Part shown: positions 42,629-51,058 of the stretch, in pieces
Position numbering within the stretch: the stretch's first letter is position 1
Layout: the number at the start of each line of letters is the position of its first letter
Origin: CADEER01 sp965216585
GTDB lineage: Bacteria > Desulfobacterota > Binatia > HRBIN30 > CADEER01
Direction: 5' to 3'
DNA length: 64,000 bases
Assembly: GCA_965216585.1 (NCBI GenBank)
Contig: CBDCGC010000003.1
Coordinates: 4,709,091 to 4,773,090, forward strand
Translations under genes and position numbers: made by a program
The notes under the pieces: generated by a model
Database searches by the model: none
The model's input: the letters and a program-made list of their open reading frames with translations, nothing else
What the model was told of the DNA's origin: nothing

Positions 42629-43699
42629 TCAGGCAGCGGAGTGCGCGACGCCAACCTCGGGGCGGGGAGCGCGCCAGATGCGGTGGTCGAGCCAATAGTG
42701 TTCGAAGTTGATGCCGATCATTGCCGCGGTCCACGCCGGTATGGCCAGGGCATCTGCCGGACGCAGGTGGAGCCACTCCGACCCGGCGCGCAGGGCGCCG
42801 GAGAAGATCGTCAGTACGACGGTCAGCGACCCGCCGAGCGCCAGCATGATGACGAGATAGCGCGCCGGGGAAGAGCGCAGGACCGAGCGCACTCGTGTTC
42901 CGAGCCCGCTGTCCGCCGCCGGCAGGGGTTCGCCGCTTTCGGTTCTCCAGACGAAGTAGAGGTACTGGATATAGTGTGCCGAGGCGATGGCGTAGAGCGG
43001 CATGGCGGGATGGGAGTTGCCGACCAGGAGCGCCGACCAGACGAGGTTGGTCCCGAAAACGATTCCGGCGCCGAGCGGGTCGACATCCTCTCCCGAATGA
43101 TAGGCGCGCCACTCGCGCAGACCGAAAGCGAGGAGGGCGACGACGCCCAGGACACCCATCGCTTCGATGAGAGGCATCGGGGCGGCCGGTAGGATCGCCC
43201 CGGAGTAGTTCTCCGAGACCATTCGAGCCCGGTAGAGAAGAGCGGCGCCCGGGAAGAGAAGGCATGCGGCCATGTCGAGTCGCGTGTCCGGCGTGCGCCG
43301 GCTGCGGCGCTGCGAAACGCGCAGCAGCCCGTAGTTCTGCATGAGTCCGTGGTGAAAGGACAGGTAGTACTGCGCTCCGAGGAGTAGTGCTCCGCCGCCG
43401 ATCGATTCGTAGGCGACGGCCAGAGTGGCGAGCGCGATCGGGATGAAGAGGCGCTCGATCGGCTTGGTTTTCCAGGCGGGGCGAACGTACACCCGAGTCC
43501 AGGTCGCGCCCATGTGCATGAGATTGAGCCCGACGAAGCTCAACGCAAAGAGCGAGATGGCGATCCATTCCGGGATGAGCCCGGCGGCGGCGGCGCTTGC
43601 CAGCAAGGCGCCGGGCAGCGCACTCCACACGAAGGCAATCCATTCGTTGGCACGGACTCGGTCGGTGCTCGCAACGGTTCCCGCTACGTGAGTGTGCAT
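42629..43699 (-). CDS. Polytopic membrane protein of unknown function
   Basis: 356 residues with about 8-9 hydrophobic helices. Conserved-looking His clusters near the helices are LNLMHMGATWTRVYV, YYLSFHHGLMQNYGLLRV, ASAHYIQYLYFVW and INFEHYWLDHRIW. A pattern of H, HH and EHxxLDH in a membrane protein recalls His-box enzymes or heme/metal proteins, but I cannot name a family. The ATG at 43699 follows the stop of the radical SAM gene by 7 bp, so the two are co-transcribed. Confidence 0.7.
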   Translation of the reverse strand: MHTHVAGTVASTDRVRANEWIAFVWSALPGALLASAAAAGLIPEWIAISLFALSFVGLNLMHMGATWTRVYVRPAWKTKPIERLFIPIALATLAVAYESIGGGALLLGAQYYLSFHHGLMQNYGLLRVSQRRSRRTPDTRLDMAACLLFPGAALLYRARMVSENYSGAILPAAPMPLIEAMGVLGVVALLAFGLREWRAYHSGEDVDPLGAGIVFGTNLVWSALLVGNSHPAMPLYAIASAHYIQYLYFVWRTESGEPLPAADSGLGTRVRSVLRSSPARYLVIMLALGGSLTVVLTIFSGALRAGSEWLHLRPADALAIPAWTAAMIGINFEHYWLDHRIWRAPRPEVGVAHSAA

Positions 43700-43706
43700 C
43701 GCTCGT

Positions 43707-45302
43707 TCAGGCTGTGCTGCCCCGGGCCGGAGGCTCCGGGCCACTCGTCTGGGGGAGATCGCGCCGGTTCGAGACTCTGCGGGAGCCGGCCTGCAGGCGC
43801 CGTCGTGTCACCCCCAGCATCGAGCGAGCTGTCGTGCCGAAAATCATCATGATGCGTTCGCGGGTCGCAACGTCTCCGACCATGGCCATGATCATGGTGG
43901 CGATCTGGCGCACCGCCATTCCCCGGGGCAAGAAGCGGTAGGTGCCGCTCTCGATGAGTCGGGCGACCGTGTCGTGCGACAAGAGCGGAAGGAGGTCGAA
44001 CAGCACGCTGAGCTTCTGTATCTCCTTCAGTGCCTGCTTGTGCTCGCCGGGTCCGACCATGCGCGGCGCCTCGAAGCCGTCGGATTGTTTACCGGAGAGA
44101 ATTCTTTCGACCTGGTCGCGGCTCAAGATGCCGTCGTCGCAGGCGCGGTCGAGTGCGGTGGTGCCGGGTAGGTAGGTCATCCAATGGACGTGGATACGGG
44201 CGGGCCGCACGTCGTTGTAAAACTGGATTGCCTGGCGTTGGTCCTCCGGGCCCTCTCCCGGTAGCCCGAGTATGTGATCGAGCGCGTAGTTGATGCCCAG
44301 ATCTTTCAATGTGTCGACGGTGGTGCGTACGCGGTCGCGGTCGCCCTTGCGGTCCATGTCGGCGAGGGTGTCGGAATTGACCGTCTGTACGCCGACGCGG
44401 ACCATGGTGCACCCGGCGTCGGCCAGCGCTTGCGCCATCTCGCGAGACATTGCGTGCGGGTGTGTGTAGCACTCGAAAGGAAGGTCGATCTCACGCCGGT
44501 ACTTTTCGGCAAAATCCCTCATCCAGTGAACGTCGAGGGTGAAGATTGCGTCCCAGAAAAAGATCTTGCGCACCCGCCCGCGCGCCTTCCAGTAGCTGAG
44601 TTCGGCGATGACGCTATCGACCGACCGGCGGCGGACGGGTTTCTCGCCGGGGTACTGCTTGGGAAAGATGCTGTACTCACAAAAAGAGCAGCGGAATGGG
44701 CAGCCACGCCGCGAGACCATGTAGAACTCGCGTTCGAACGCCGGCATCTCTCGGTAAAAGAGCTCTTTGTCGGCCCACGGAAGCTCGTCGAGGTTGGCGA
44801 TCAACGGGCGTACCGGATTGGCGATCGGGCCGTCCTCGCCTTTGAACCATACGTTGGGAACGTCGTTTCGCGTGAAGCGGTCTCCATCGACACAGTTCAA
44901 CAAGTCGACGAGAGCGCCTTCACCTTCCCCTTCGACGACGGCATCGATGGCGGGTTCGGCAATGCTGTGCCGCGGTGCACCGCTGACGTGCGGGCCGCCG
45001 AACACGATCGGTATCGGCGCGATGCGCTTGATGGCCTCCGCTACTTCTACCGACCACCGGTGGGTGATGGTGTACGAAGAAAATGCGACGACGTCGGGGC
45101 GGGTGGCGGCGATTCGCTGCGCACTTTCCTCCGGCGTGGGTTCAAGAAGTCGCGCGAGCAACGGACTGTCCGGACCGCTGTTCGACGAAAAGGGCTTGGC
45201 TTCGTATACGAGCTCGCTTTCGTGGCCGTGGGCGCGGACATAGGCCGAAAGCGCAGCGACCCCGAGATGCTCGAGTCCGCTGGTGACGAAGGTGACGCGC
45301 AT
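43707..45302 (-). CDS. B12-binding-domain radical SAM protein
   Basis: 531 residues. The N-terminal cobalamin-binding-like domain (VTFVTSGLEHLGVAALSAYV, PDVVAFSSYT, PIVFGGPHVSG) is followed by the radical SAM core: RRGCPFRCSFCEYS with Cys201, Cys205 and Cys208 for the 4Fe-4S cluster, then FFWDAIFTLD, MVRVGVQTVNSDTL and DHILGLPGE. Class B radical SAM enzymes of this layout do methylations or ring rearrangements in natural product pathways. Precise reaction unknown. The gene is followed directly by the membrane protein and diverges from the desaturase. Confidence 0.93.
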   Translation of the reverse strand: MRVTFVTSGLEHLGVAALSAYVRAHGHESELVYEAKPFSSNSGPDSPLLARLLEPTPEESAQRIAATRPDVVAFSSYTITHRWSVEVAEAIKRIAPIPIVFGGPHVSGAPRHSIAEPAIDAVVEGEGEGALVDLLNCVDGDRFTRNDVPNVWFKGEDGPIANPVRPLIANLDELPWADKELFYREMPAFEREFYMVSRRGCPFRCSFCEYSIFPKQYPGEKPVRRRSVDSVIAELSYWKARGRVRKIFFWDAIFTLDVHWMRDFAEKYRREIDLPFECYTHPHAMSREMAQALADAGCTMVRVGVQTVNSDTLADMDRKGDRDRVRTTVDTLKDLGINYALDHILGLPGEGPEDQRQAIQFYNDVRPARIHVHWMTYLPGTTALDRACDDGILSRDQVERILSGKQSDGFEAPRMVGPGEHKQALKEIQKLSVLFDLLPLLSHDTVARLIESGTYRFLPRGMAVRQIATMIMAMVGDVATRERIMMIFGTTARSMLGVTRRRLQAGSRRVSNRRDLPQTSGPEPPARGSTA

Positions 45303-45478
45303 CGTTCACGGCTAGCATGCCGGCTCGCGTAGGAGCAAGCTGAGTTTTTTGCTCTGTGTTTTGTTTGCCCGTCTTTTCGACCGTCATCGGCGCTGCTCAG
45401 GAGAGTGTCGGGGCTGCCCCCCGACGTCGTCCGAGCGGCAAGTTGCGCCCTGGCGGCCGGTTCGATAGCGCTTTGTGT

Positions 45479-46504
45479 GTGTCGGCTGACGAGCGCGTAG
45501 AGAATCCGCAACGACAGGCTTGGCTGAGCCACGACGAGTTGGCGTCGCTTTCGCAGATTCCCACTTTGAAAGTGATCGTATCGATAGCCACCCTTTGGGC
45601 AATCCTGATCGGGGTTGTCGAGCTATCCCTGCGCAGCACGTCGCCGCTGGTGTTGTTCGCATGCTTCCTGGTCATGGGGATTACCCTGAACGCCGTGGGG
45701 TCCTACTGGACGCACGAGGCGACGCACTATCACCTCTGTCGCAACCGCAAGTGGAACGACATTCTCGGAGATCTCCTGCTCGCCGGACCGACCGGCGTCA
45801 CGGTGGGACAGTACCGCTGGCAGCACTTTCGTCACCACGCGCACGTCAACGATCCCGAAGCGGAGATCGATCAGTCGGCGTGGCTCTGCCTCCGTGGCCC
45901 GCAACTGTACGTCCAGATACTCCAGCATGTGTTGGGCTGGCACGCCGTGCGAACGATTCTGCGCTATGGCCAGAGCGCGGGCGATCCGCGCAAGGCGACC
46001 ATGCCGCCGCGCTCGACGGCGTCGATGATCGGCTTTCTCGTCGTCAACGCAGCGGTGTTCCTGCGCTGCGCGATCGCCGGACAGTGGTACATGTATTTCG
46101 CGATGTGGGTTGCGCCGCTGTTCATGATTGCGGTGACGATCGCCAACGTCGGGACGATCGTCGAACATCAACCGAGTAGCGATGTCTGTGACGTCGGATT
46201 GGCGCCTCTGCCGGTGGTGACGCGGCTCATGCGTGCCGGCTGGCTCGAGCGCGTGGTGTTCGGCCACGTCGGATTCTACTACCATTTCGACCATCACATG
46301 TATCCGGGAGTTCCCGTTCATCGCCTGCCGGAAGTGCGTCGGCTCCTGGAGGCGCGAGGAGCTATGGAGCAGCCGGACGTCGAAGTGGCGGACGGATACC
46401 TGAAAACTCTCTGGCGTCTGTCCCGCGATCCGAGCTTTGGAGTGAAGGTTCCGCGGCTCGACGGGGATGGAACACGGCGTTTGCGCCGCACTTCGTTGAG
46501 CTGA
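45479..46504 (+). CDS. Membrane fatty acid desaturase family protein
   Basis: About 341 residues from the GTG at 45479 (the frame is open from 45356; neither start has a clear ribosome binding site). Three His boxes bind the di-iron site: HEATHYH (near residue 79), HFRHHAH, and HFDHHMYPGVP. Membrane helices lie between them. Desaturases of this class introduce double bonds, or hydroxylate, acyl chains or carotenoid-like lipids, with electrons from ferredoxin or cytochrome b5. It diverges from the radical SAM gene with a 176-bp gap. Confidence 0.9.
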   Translation: MSADERVENPQRQAWLSHDELASLSQIPTLKVIVSIATLWAILIGVVELSLRSTSPLVLFACFLVMGITLNAVGSYWTHEATHYHLCRNRKWNDILGDLLLAGPTGVTVGQYRWQHFRHHAHVNDPEAEIDQSAWLCLRGPQLYVQILQHVLGWHAVRTILRYGQSAGDPRKATMPPRSTASMIGFLVVNAAVFLRCAIAGQWYMYFAMWVAPLFMIAVTIANVGTIVEHQPSSDVCDVGLAPLPVVTRLMRAGWLERVVFGHVGFYYHFDHHMYPGVPVHRLPEVRRLLEARGAMEQPDVEVADGYLKTLWRLSRDPSFGVKVPRLDGDGTRRLRRTSLS

Positions 46505-46740
46505 TCGGCGTAGCCGATCGGCTCCCATCTTCGCCACCATTCTGCTGCGGGCGCGGTGGGCATGCGTCCGAAGGTCAGCTGCGAAGGCCGTACGGCGGGC
46601 GATGGATTGCCTGCATGCTGGCGAATAGCTAGCGTGAGCCGAGTGCGTGGACAAGGGTGGCATGGCTTGGCGGACGCGTGGCGACGATTCGGCACGCAAT
46701 TGCAATCATCGGCGGTGTCGGCGGTGGGCGAAGCGGGACG

Positions 46741-47389
46741 ATGAGTCGGTCGAGCGAACGCTCCTTGGTAGTCCTGTTGTTGTTCGTGTCGGTCTGCGCG
46801 GCGTGCATGCGCGGCAAATCCGACGATCGGCCCAACTTCGTCGTGATTTCTGTCGACACACTTAGCCGGTCGAAAATGCGCTCCTTTAACCCGAGCGCCG
46901 ATGCTCTGGTCGCATTGGACGGGTTCGCCTCGCGCGGTGTCCGATTGACGAGTGCTTTTACGACTGCGTCCTGGACGCTGCCGGCGCACGTGTCGCTACT
47001 GACGGGACTGTACCCCGACCAGCACGGCGTTGTTGGCCCGAAGGGAAAGCTCCCGGATGGGGTTGCTACGCTGGCCGGTGATCTGGCCGAGATTGGCTAC
47101 CATACGGTTGCGTTCGCGGCGGGAGGCTTTGTCGGTCGCGAGCACGGTCTGGAGCGTGGTTTCCGGCGCTGGCAGCAGGGGGTTGAGAACGAAGCCGGAC
47201 GGGAGGGTGTAGGGCGACGGGGAGGCTATCGTTTTGCAGCGCGGGAGTTGGGCGGTGCCGCCCGCTTCATTCGTAGTAGTGAGACCGTACAGGCGCCTTT
47301 CTTTCTCTTCGTCCATACCTACTTCGTCCACAACTACTTCAGCCGTGGGCGCTCGCCCGAGCAGGTGGAGGGGGCATTGGGCTGTCTGG
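46741..47389 (+). pseudogene. Sulfatase-family lipoprotein, 5' part (interrupted by IS)
   Basis: The N-terminal part has a lipoprotein-type leader (VVLLLFVSVCAAC) and the start of an alkaline-phosphatase-fold sulfatase: RPNFVVISVDTLSRSKMRSF, ASWTLPAHVSLLTGLYPDQHG. The position of the formylglycine Cys/Ser is held by the Thr/Ser region SWTLPAH, so phosphatase-like or hydrolase activity other than sulfatase is possible. The reading frame enters the IS at 47390. Joined to 49376-50160 it would encode 477 residues. Confidence 0.85.
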
Positions 47390-49379
47390 CTAGTCCGAAG
47401 TTCCCCACGCTGTAGCACCCCTGAGCGCATGTAAGTGTTGAGAATACGGTAGCTTTGCGCGAGCCAGGCCGGCAATTGTGTTCCCATGTAAAGGTACGCA
47501 TAGATCTTGCATTGGCGTACCTGTCGTGATACGTAGTTCCCATGTACATCGAGACCGTCCCGAATCGCAACTCCAGACCCGCCATCCTGCTGCGCGAAGG
47601 CTGGCGCGAGGGGGGCCGCGTGCGCAAGCGCACCCTGGCCAATCTCACCGACTGGCCCCCCGAGAAGGTCGAAGCCCTGCGCGCCGCTCTCAAAGGCACC
47701 CCCGTCGGTGCCGCCCCCGAAGACGCCTTCGAGCTCACCCGCTCCCGCCCCCATGGTCACGTCGCCGCCGTGCTCGGCTACCTGCGCCGCCTCGGGCTGC
47801 ACTCCTTGCTCGCCCGCTCGCGCAGCGACAAGCGCGACCTTATCGAGGCGCTGATCGTCGCCCGCATCGTTGACCCGCGCTCCAAGCTGGCCACCGTGCG
47901 CGGGCTGCGCGAAGACACCCTGAGCTCATCTCTGGGAGAGTTGCTCGACATTGAGGACAGCGACGAAGATCAGGTCTACGCGGCCATGGATTGGTTGATC
48001 CAGCGACAGCCCAAGATCGAGAAGGCACTGGCAAAGCGCCACCTCGAAGACGCCACCCTGGTCCTCTACGATCTCACCTCCACCTGGTACGAGGGGCACA
48101 CTTGCCCGCTGGCCGCCCGCGGTTACTCGCGCGACGGCAAGAAGGGCACGCTGCAGATCAACTTCGGCCTGCTGTGCGACCGCGAGGGGCGTCCGGTGGC
48201 CGTCGAGGTCTTCGAGGGAAACACCGCCGACCCCTCCACGGTGGCCACGCAGGTGGACAAGCTGGGCAAGCGGTTCAAGCTCAACCGGGTCGTTCTGGTC
48301 GGCGACCGCGGTATGATCACCTCAGCGCGCATCCGCGAGGAGCTCCAAGCGGCAGACGGACTGGAGTGGATCAGCGCACTGCGCAGCAAGCAGATCGGCA
48401 AGCTGGTCGACTCCGGCAGCCTACAGATGTCGCTTTTCGATGAGCGCGACCTGGCCGAGATCGAGGACCCGGCATTCCCCGGCCAGCGGCTGATTGCGTG
48501 CCGCAATCCGCTGTTGGCCGAGGAGCGACAACGAAAGCGCAGCGAGCTGCTCGCAGCCACCGAGAGGGCGCTGGACAAAGTGGTAGAGGCCACCACGCGC
48601 AAGCGTCGTCCACTGCGCGGACAGGTCGAGATCGCCCGACGTGCTGAGCGCTGCGCTAGCACCTACAAGATGGCCAAGCACTTTGACTTTGAGATTACCG
48701 ACACCTCGTTCTCTTACCGCCGAAAGGAGAAGCAGATTGCCGAGGAGGCCAGACTCGACGGCATCTACATCATCCGCACCAGTGTCCCCCAAGAGGTGCT
48801 CTCGGCCGAGCAGAGCGTGGAGGCTTACAAGTCACTGTCGACCGTCGAGCGCGCCTTTCGCACGATCAAGACCGTGGATCTCAAGGTGCGCCCGATTCAT
48901 CACCGCCTTGAGGACCGTGTACGCTGCCACATCTTTCTGTGCATGCTCGCCTACTACGTCGAGTGGCACATGCGCCGCGACCTTGCCCCGATACTCTTTG
49001 ACGACCACGACCGCGTCGCCGCAAAGGCCCAGCGCCAGTCGATCGTCGCGCCCGCGCTGCGCTCAGCCGCAGCGCTGACCAAGGCCAAGACCAAGCGCAC
49101 TGACGACGGGCAGCCCGTTCACAGCTTCCGCACCCTGCTGGCAGACCTTGGTTCGATCGTCCGCAACACCTGCACCCCCACAGCGCCTAACGCGCCCTCG
49201 TTTGACAAGACCACCAGGCCTACGCCCCTACAGCAGCGCGCCCTCGATCTCCTCAAGGTAAAGCTCGCTCCCTGACCCCACCATATCTCACTGTTCCCAG
49301 TGGCGTTCACTCCGATCCCAGTCGAAACTCAATTGCTTCCATCACTTACGCTCTTTCACTGCTGGGAACTTCGGGCTAG
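47390..49379 (+). mobile_element. IS1634-type insertion sequence with CTAG target duplication
   Basis: The inverted ends are TCCGAAGTTCCC at the left (from 47394) and, read inward from the right (49375), CCCGAAGTTCCC. CTAG is present on both outer sides (47390-47393 and 49376-49379), consistent with a 4-bp target duplication. Length about 1.98 kb, one transposase gene. Near the left end GGTACGC...GCGTACC (about 47494-47522) forms a small hairpin ahead of the transposase. Confidence 0.88.
47542..49275 (+). CDS. IS1634-family transposase
   Basis: 577 residues, intact. DDE catalytic residues are in LYDLTSTWYEG (Asp), VLVGDRGMITS (Asp) and TVERAFRTIKTVDLKVRP (Glu, with the Y/R-type motif of the IS4 superfamily). 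The N-terminus MYIETVPNRNSRPAILLRE and RVRKRTLANLTDWP is typical of IS1634 members. The complete ORF and matching ends suggest a recently active element. Confidence 0.95.
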   Translation: MYIETVPNRNSRPAILLREGWREGGRVRKRTLANLTDWPPEKVEALRAALKGTPVGAAPEDAFELTRSRPHGHVAAVLGYLRRLGLHSLLARSRSDKRDLIEALIVARIVDPRSKLATVRGLREDTLSSSLGELLDIEDSDEDQVYAAMDWLIQRQPKIEKALAKRHLEDATLVLYDLTSTWYEGHTCPLAARGYSRDGKKGTLQINFGLLCDREGRPVAVEVFEGNTADPSTVATQVDKLGKRFKLNRVVLVGDRGMITSARIREELQAADGLEWISALRSKQIGKLVDSGSLQMSLFDERDLAEIEDPAFPGQRLIACRNPLLAEERQRKRSELLAATERALDKVVEATTRKRRPLRGQVEIARRAERCASTYKMAKHFDFEITDTSFSYRRKEKQIAEEARLDGIYIIRTSVPQEVLSAEQSVEAYKSLSTVERAFRTIKTVDLKVRPIHHRLEDRVRCHIFLCMLAYYVEWHMRRDLAPILFDDHDRVAAKAQRQSIVAPALRSAAALTKAKTKRTDDGQPVHSFRTLLADLGSIVRNTCTPTAPNAPSFDKTTRPTPLQQRALDLLKVKLAP

Positions 49380-50160
49380 TATCGGATCGTGTGAGCCGGG
49401 TCAGGTGGCTCTTCTCGAGCAGGGCTACGACACGACTCTGCTGAGTTTCGATTCAGAGTTTGCTGCACTACTGGCCATCCTCGACCAAACACTTGCAGAT
49501 CGGCCCACCTATACGTTCTTTCTCACGGATCACGGTGAGGGGTTCCGGCCGGATCTTGAGCGGCTTCACCACGGTGGACGCTTGCATGCCGATCAGGTGC
49601 AGATCCCCATGATCGTTGTTGGTCCAGGTATCGAGCCTGGTGACGTCGACGACGTCGTATCGCTGGTCGATGTTCGAGCGACCGTGCTCGAGTTGGCTGG
49701 TCATCATGGCGTAGCGAGTGAAGGTGTTTCGTTTGCTCGGCAGATTCGGCGAGGATCAACACCGGTACATCCTCCAATGCCGAGTGCCGCTCGTGAGAAT
49801 CATAGTGAAAGGCGCGTCTACTTCATGGAACACGCACTTTATTGGTACGAAGGGCGGCGGTTTTTCGCCGACGTTCCCGCGGGGGCACCGTTCCTGCAGT
49901 TGGGTGTTGCCGACTCGAAAGCTCATTTCATCCGCGGTCGATCAGGTAACGAGCTCTATCTTCGATTGGGAGATCCGGAGCAGGAACAGAATCTCGCTAC
50001 GGACAGTCCGCTCGTGAACGAGATGATCCGATTGTTGGACGCAAGAGGGGCTGGCGTCGATTCTGAACCGGGGCGTGCGGAACTTAGCGAAAAACACAAA
50101 GAGCGGCTCCGCCAACTCGGCTATGCCGATGTTGAAGGAGGAAAGGTTCCGTTCGAGTGA
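49376..50160 (+). pseudogene. Sulfatase-family lipoprotein, 3' part
   Basis: Continues the frame after the IS: ASIGSCEPGQVALLEQGYDT, YTFFLTDHGEGFRPDLERL (metal-binding DH), HGGRLHADQVQIPMIVVGPG and DVRATVLELAGHH, then NELYLRLGDPEQEQNLA. These are the C-terminal metal-binding and cap motifs of the sulfatase fold. The open frame visible from 49300 begins inside the IS. Precise removal of the IS plus one CTAG gives 1434 nt without a stop. Confidence 0.85.
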
Positions 50161-50276
50161 GGTCACCACGGTCATGGGTGATTCGCCAGTTGACGAGAGT
50201 CACCCGTTCGATCAGGTTGCCGCCGGGCTCTCAGCGCCCGTTGTGACAGCCGCGTCTCATGGCGTAGGGTGACCAG

Positions 50277-50783
50277 ATGCCAACCCTACGTACGCTGTGT
50301 GCGCTGATGCTGCCGCTTGCTGCGGCTGCTTGTTCGTTCAGACAGGCGCCAGCGCCGCAGATGTCGGACGAGCGCCTGGTGGCCGTCCTCGACCAACACG
50401 CGGAGTCGATCAAGCGCGGCCAGGGTGTGGTCGAGTTGGTGTTCGACGAGGTCGAGATGGTGTGCATCTACGACACCCACCACGATCGAATGCGCATCGT
50501 CGCGCCGGTGGCGCGCGAGCACGCGATCAGCAGCGACCACTTGCGCGCCAGCATGATGGCGAATTTCCACACCGCGCTCGATGCCCGCTATGCGATCGGC
50601 GGTGGTGTCGTCTACGCCGCCTTTCTGCACCCGCTGTCATCCCTCTCCGAGGCCGAGTTGCTGTCGGCGCTGCGCCAGGTCGCAGCTCTCGCCAAGACGT
50701 TTGGCACCACCTACTCGAGTGGCGAGCTCGTCTTCCCCGGCGGCCGTTCGCAGCCGACACCATCGCCGGCGCCAGACGCCTGA
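50277..50783 (+). CDS. Hypothetical lipoprotein
   Basis: 168 residues. Leader TLCALMLPLAAAAC with lipobox AAAC. The mature part resembles the fold of YbjN or secretion-chaperone-like proteins: VVELVFDEVEMVCIYDTHHDRMRIV, SDHLRASMMANFHTALDARYAI, LSSLSEAELLSALRQV (outline), but this is only an impression from the strand-helix order. Pro-rich C-terminal tail. Function unknown. Confidence 0.7.
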   Translation: MPTLRTLCALMLPLAAAACSFRQAPAPQMSDERLVAVLDQHAESIKRGQGVVELVFDEVEMVCIYDTHHDRMRIVAPVAREHAISSDHLRASMMANFHTALDARYAIGGGVVYAAFLHPLSSLSEAELLSALRQVAALAKTFGTTYSSGELVFPGGRSQPTPSPAPDA

Positions 50784-50809
50784 CGGTTTGAGATCGGCAA
50801 GGCGAAGAT

Positions 50810-51058
50810 TCACTCCTGGCGGCGCGCGGCGTCCTCGAGTGGCTTCCAGTGAAAGAGGCCGTAGATCATCGTCTGGACGAAGTGGTGTTCCATCGAACCG
50901 CCCGCTGCTTCCATGACGTGACGCTTGACCAGGAACTCGACGGCGTGCGCCGCCAGGGTTCCCCATAGAGCGATGTGCCCCGCCGTCGTCACCCAGCCGC
51001 TGCCGAAGAGAATGGCGGCGATCCCTCCGAGGTAGAGTCCCCACACGCTGTACTTCAT
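50810..51058 (-). CDS. Small membrane protein, DUF1145-like, coupled to the fucosidase
   Basis: 82 residues with two membrane helices (YSVWGLYLGGIAAILFGSGW; IALWGTLAAHAVEFLV) and the C-terminal MEHHFVQTMIYGLFHW. The WGTLAAHAVEFL and GGSMxHHFxQTxxYGxFHW parts resemble DUF1145 proteins. The ATG at 51058 overlaps the fucosidase stop (ATGA, 51055-51058). Function unknown; the pairing with a GH29 gene may be accidental. Confidence 0.65.
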   Translation of the reverse strand: MKYSVWGLYLGGIAAILFGSGWVTTAGHIALWGTLAAHAVEFLVKRHVMEAAGGSMEHHFVQTMIYGLFHWKPLEDAARRQE

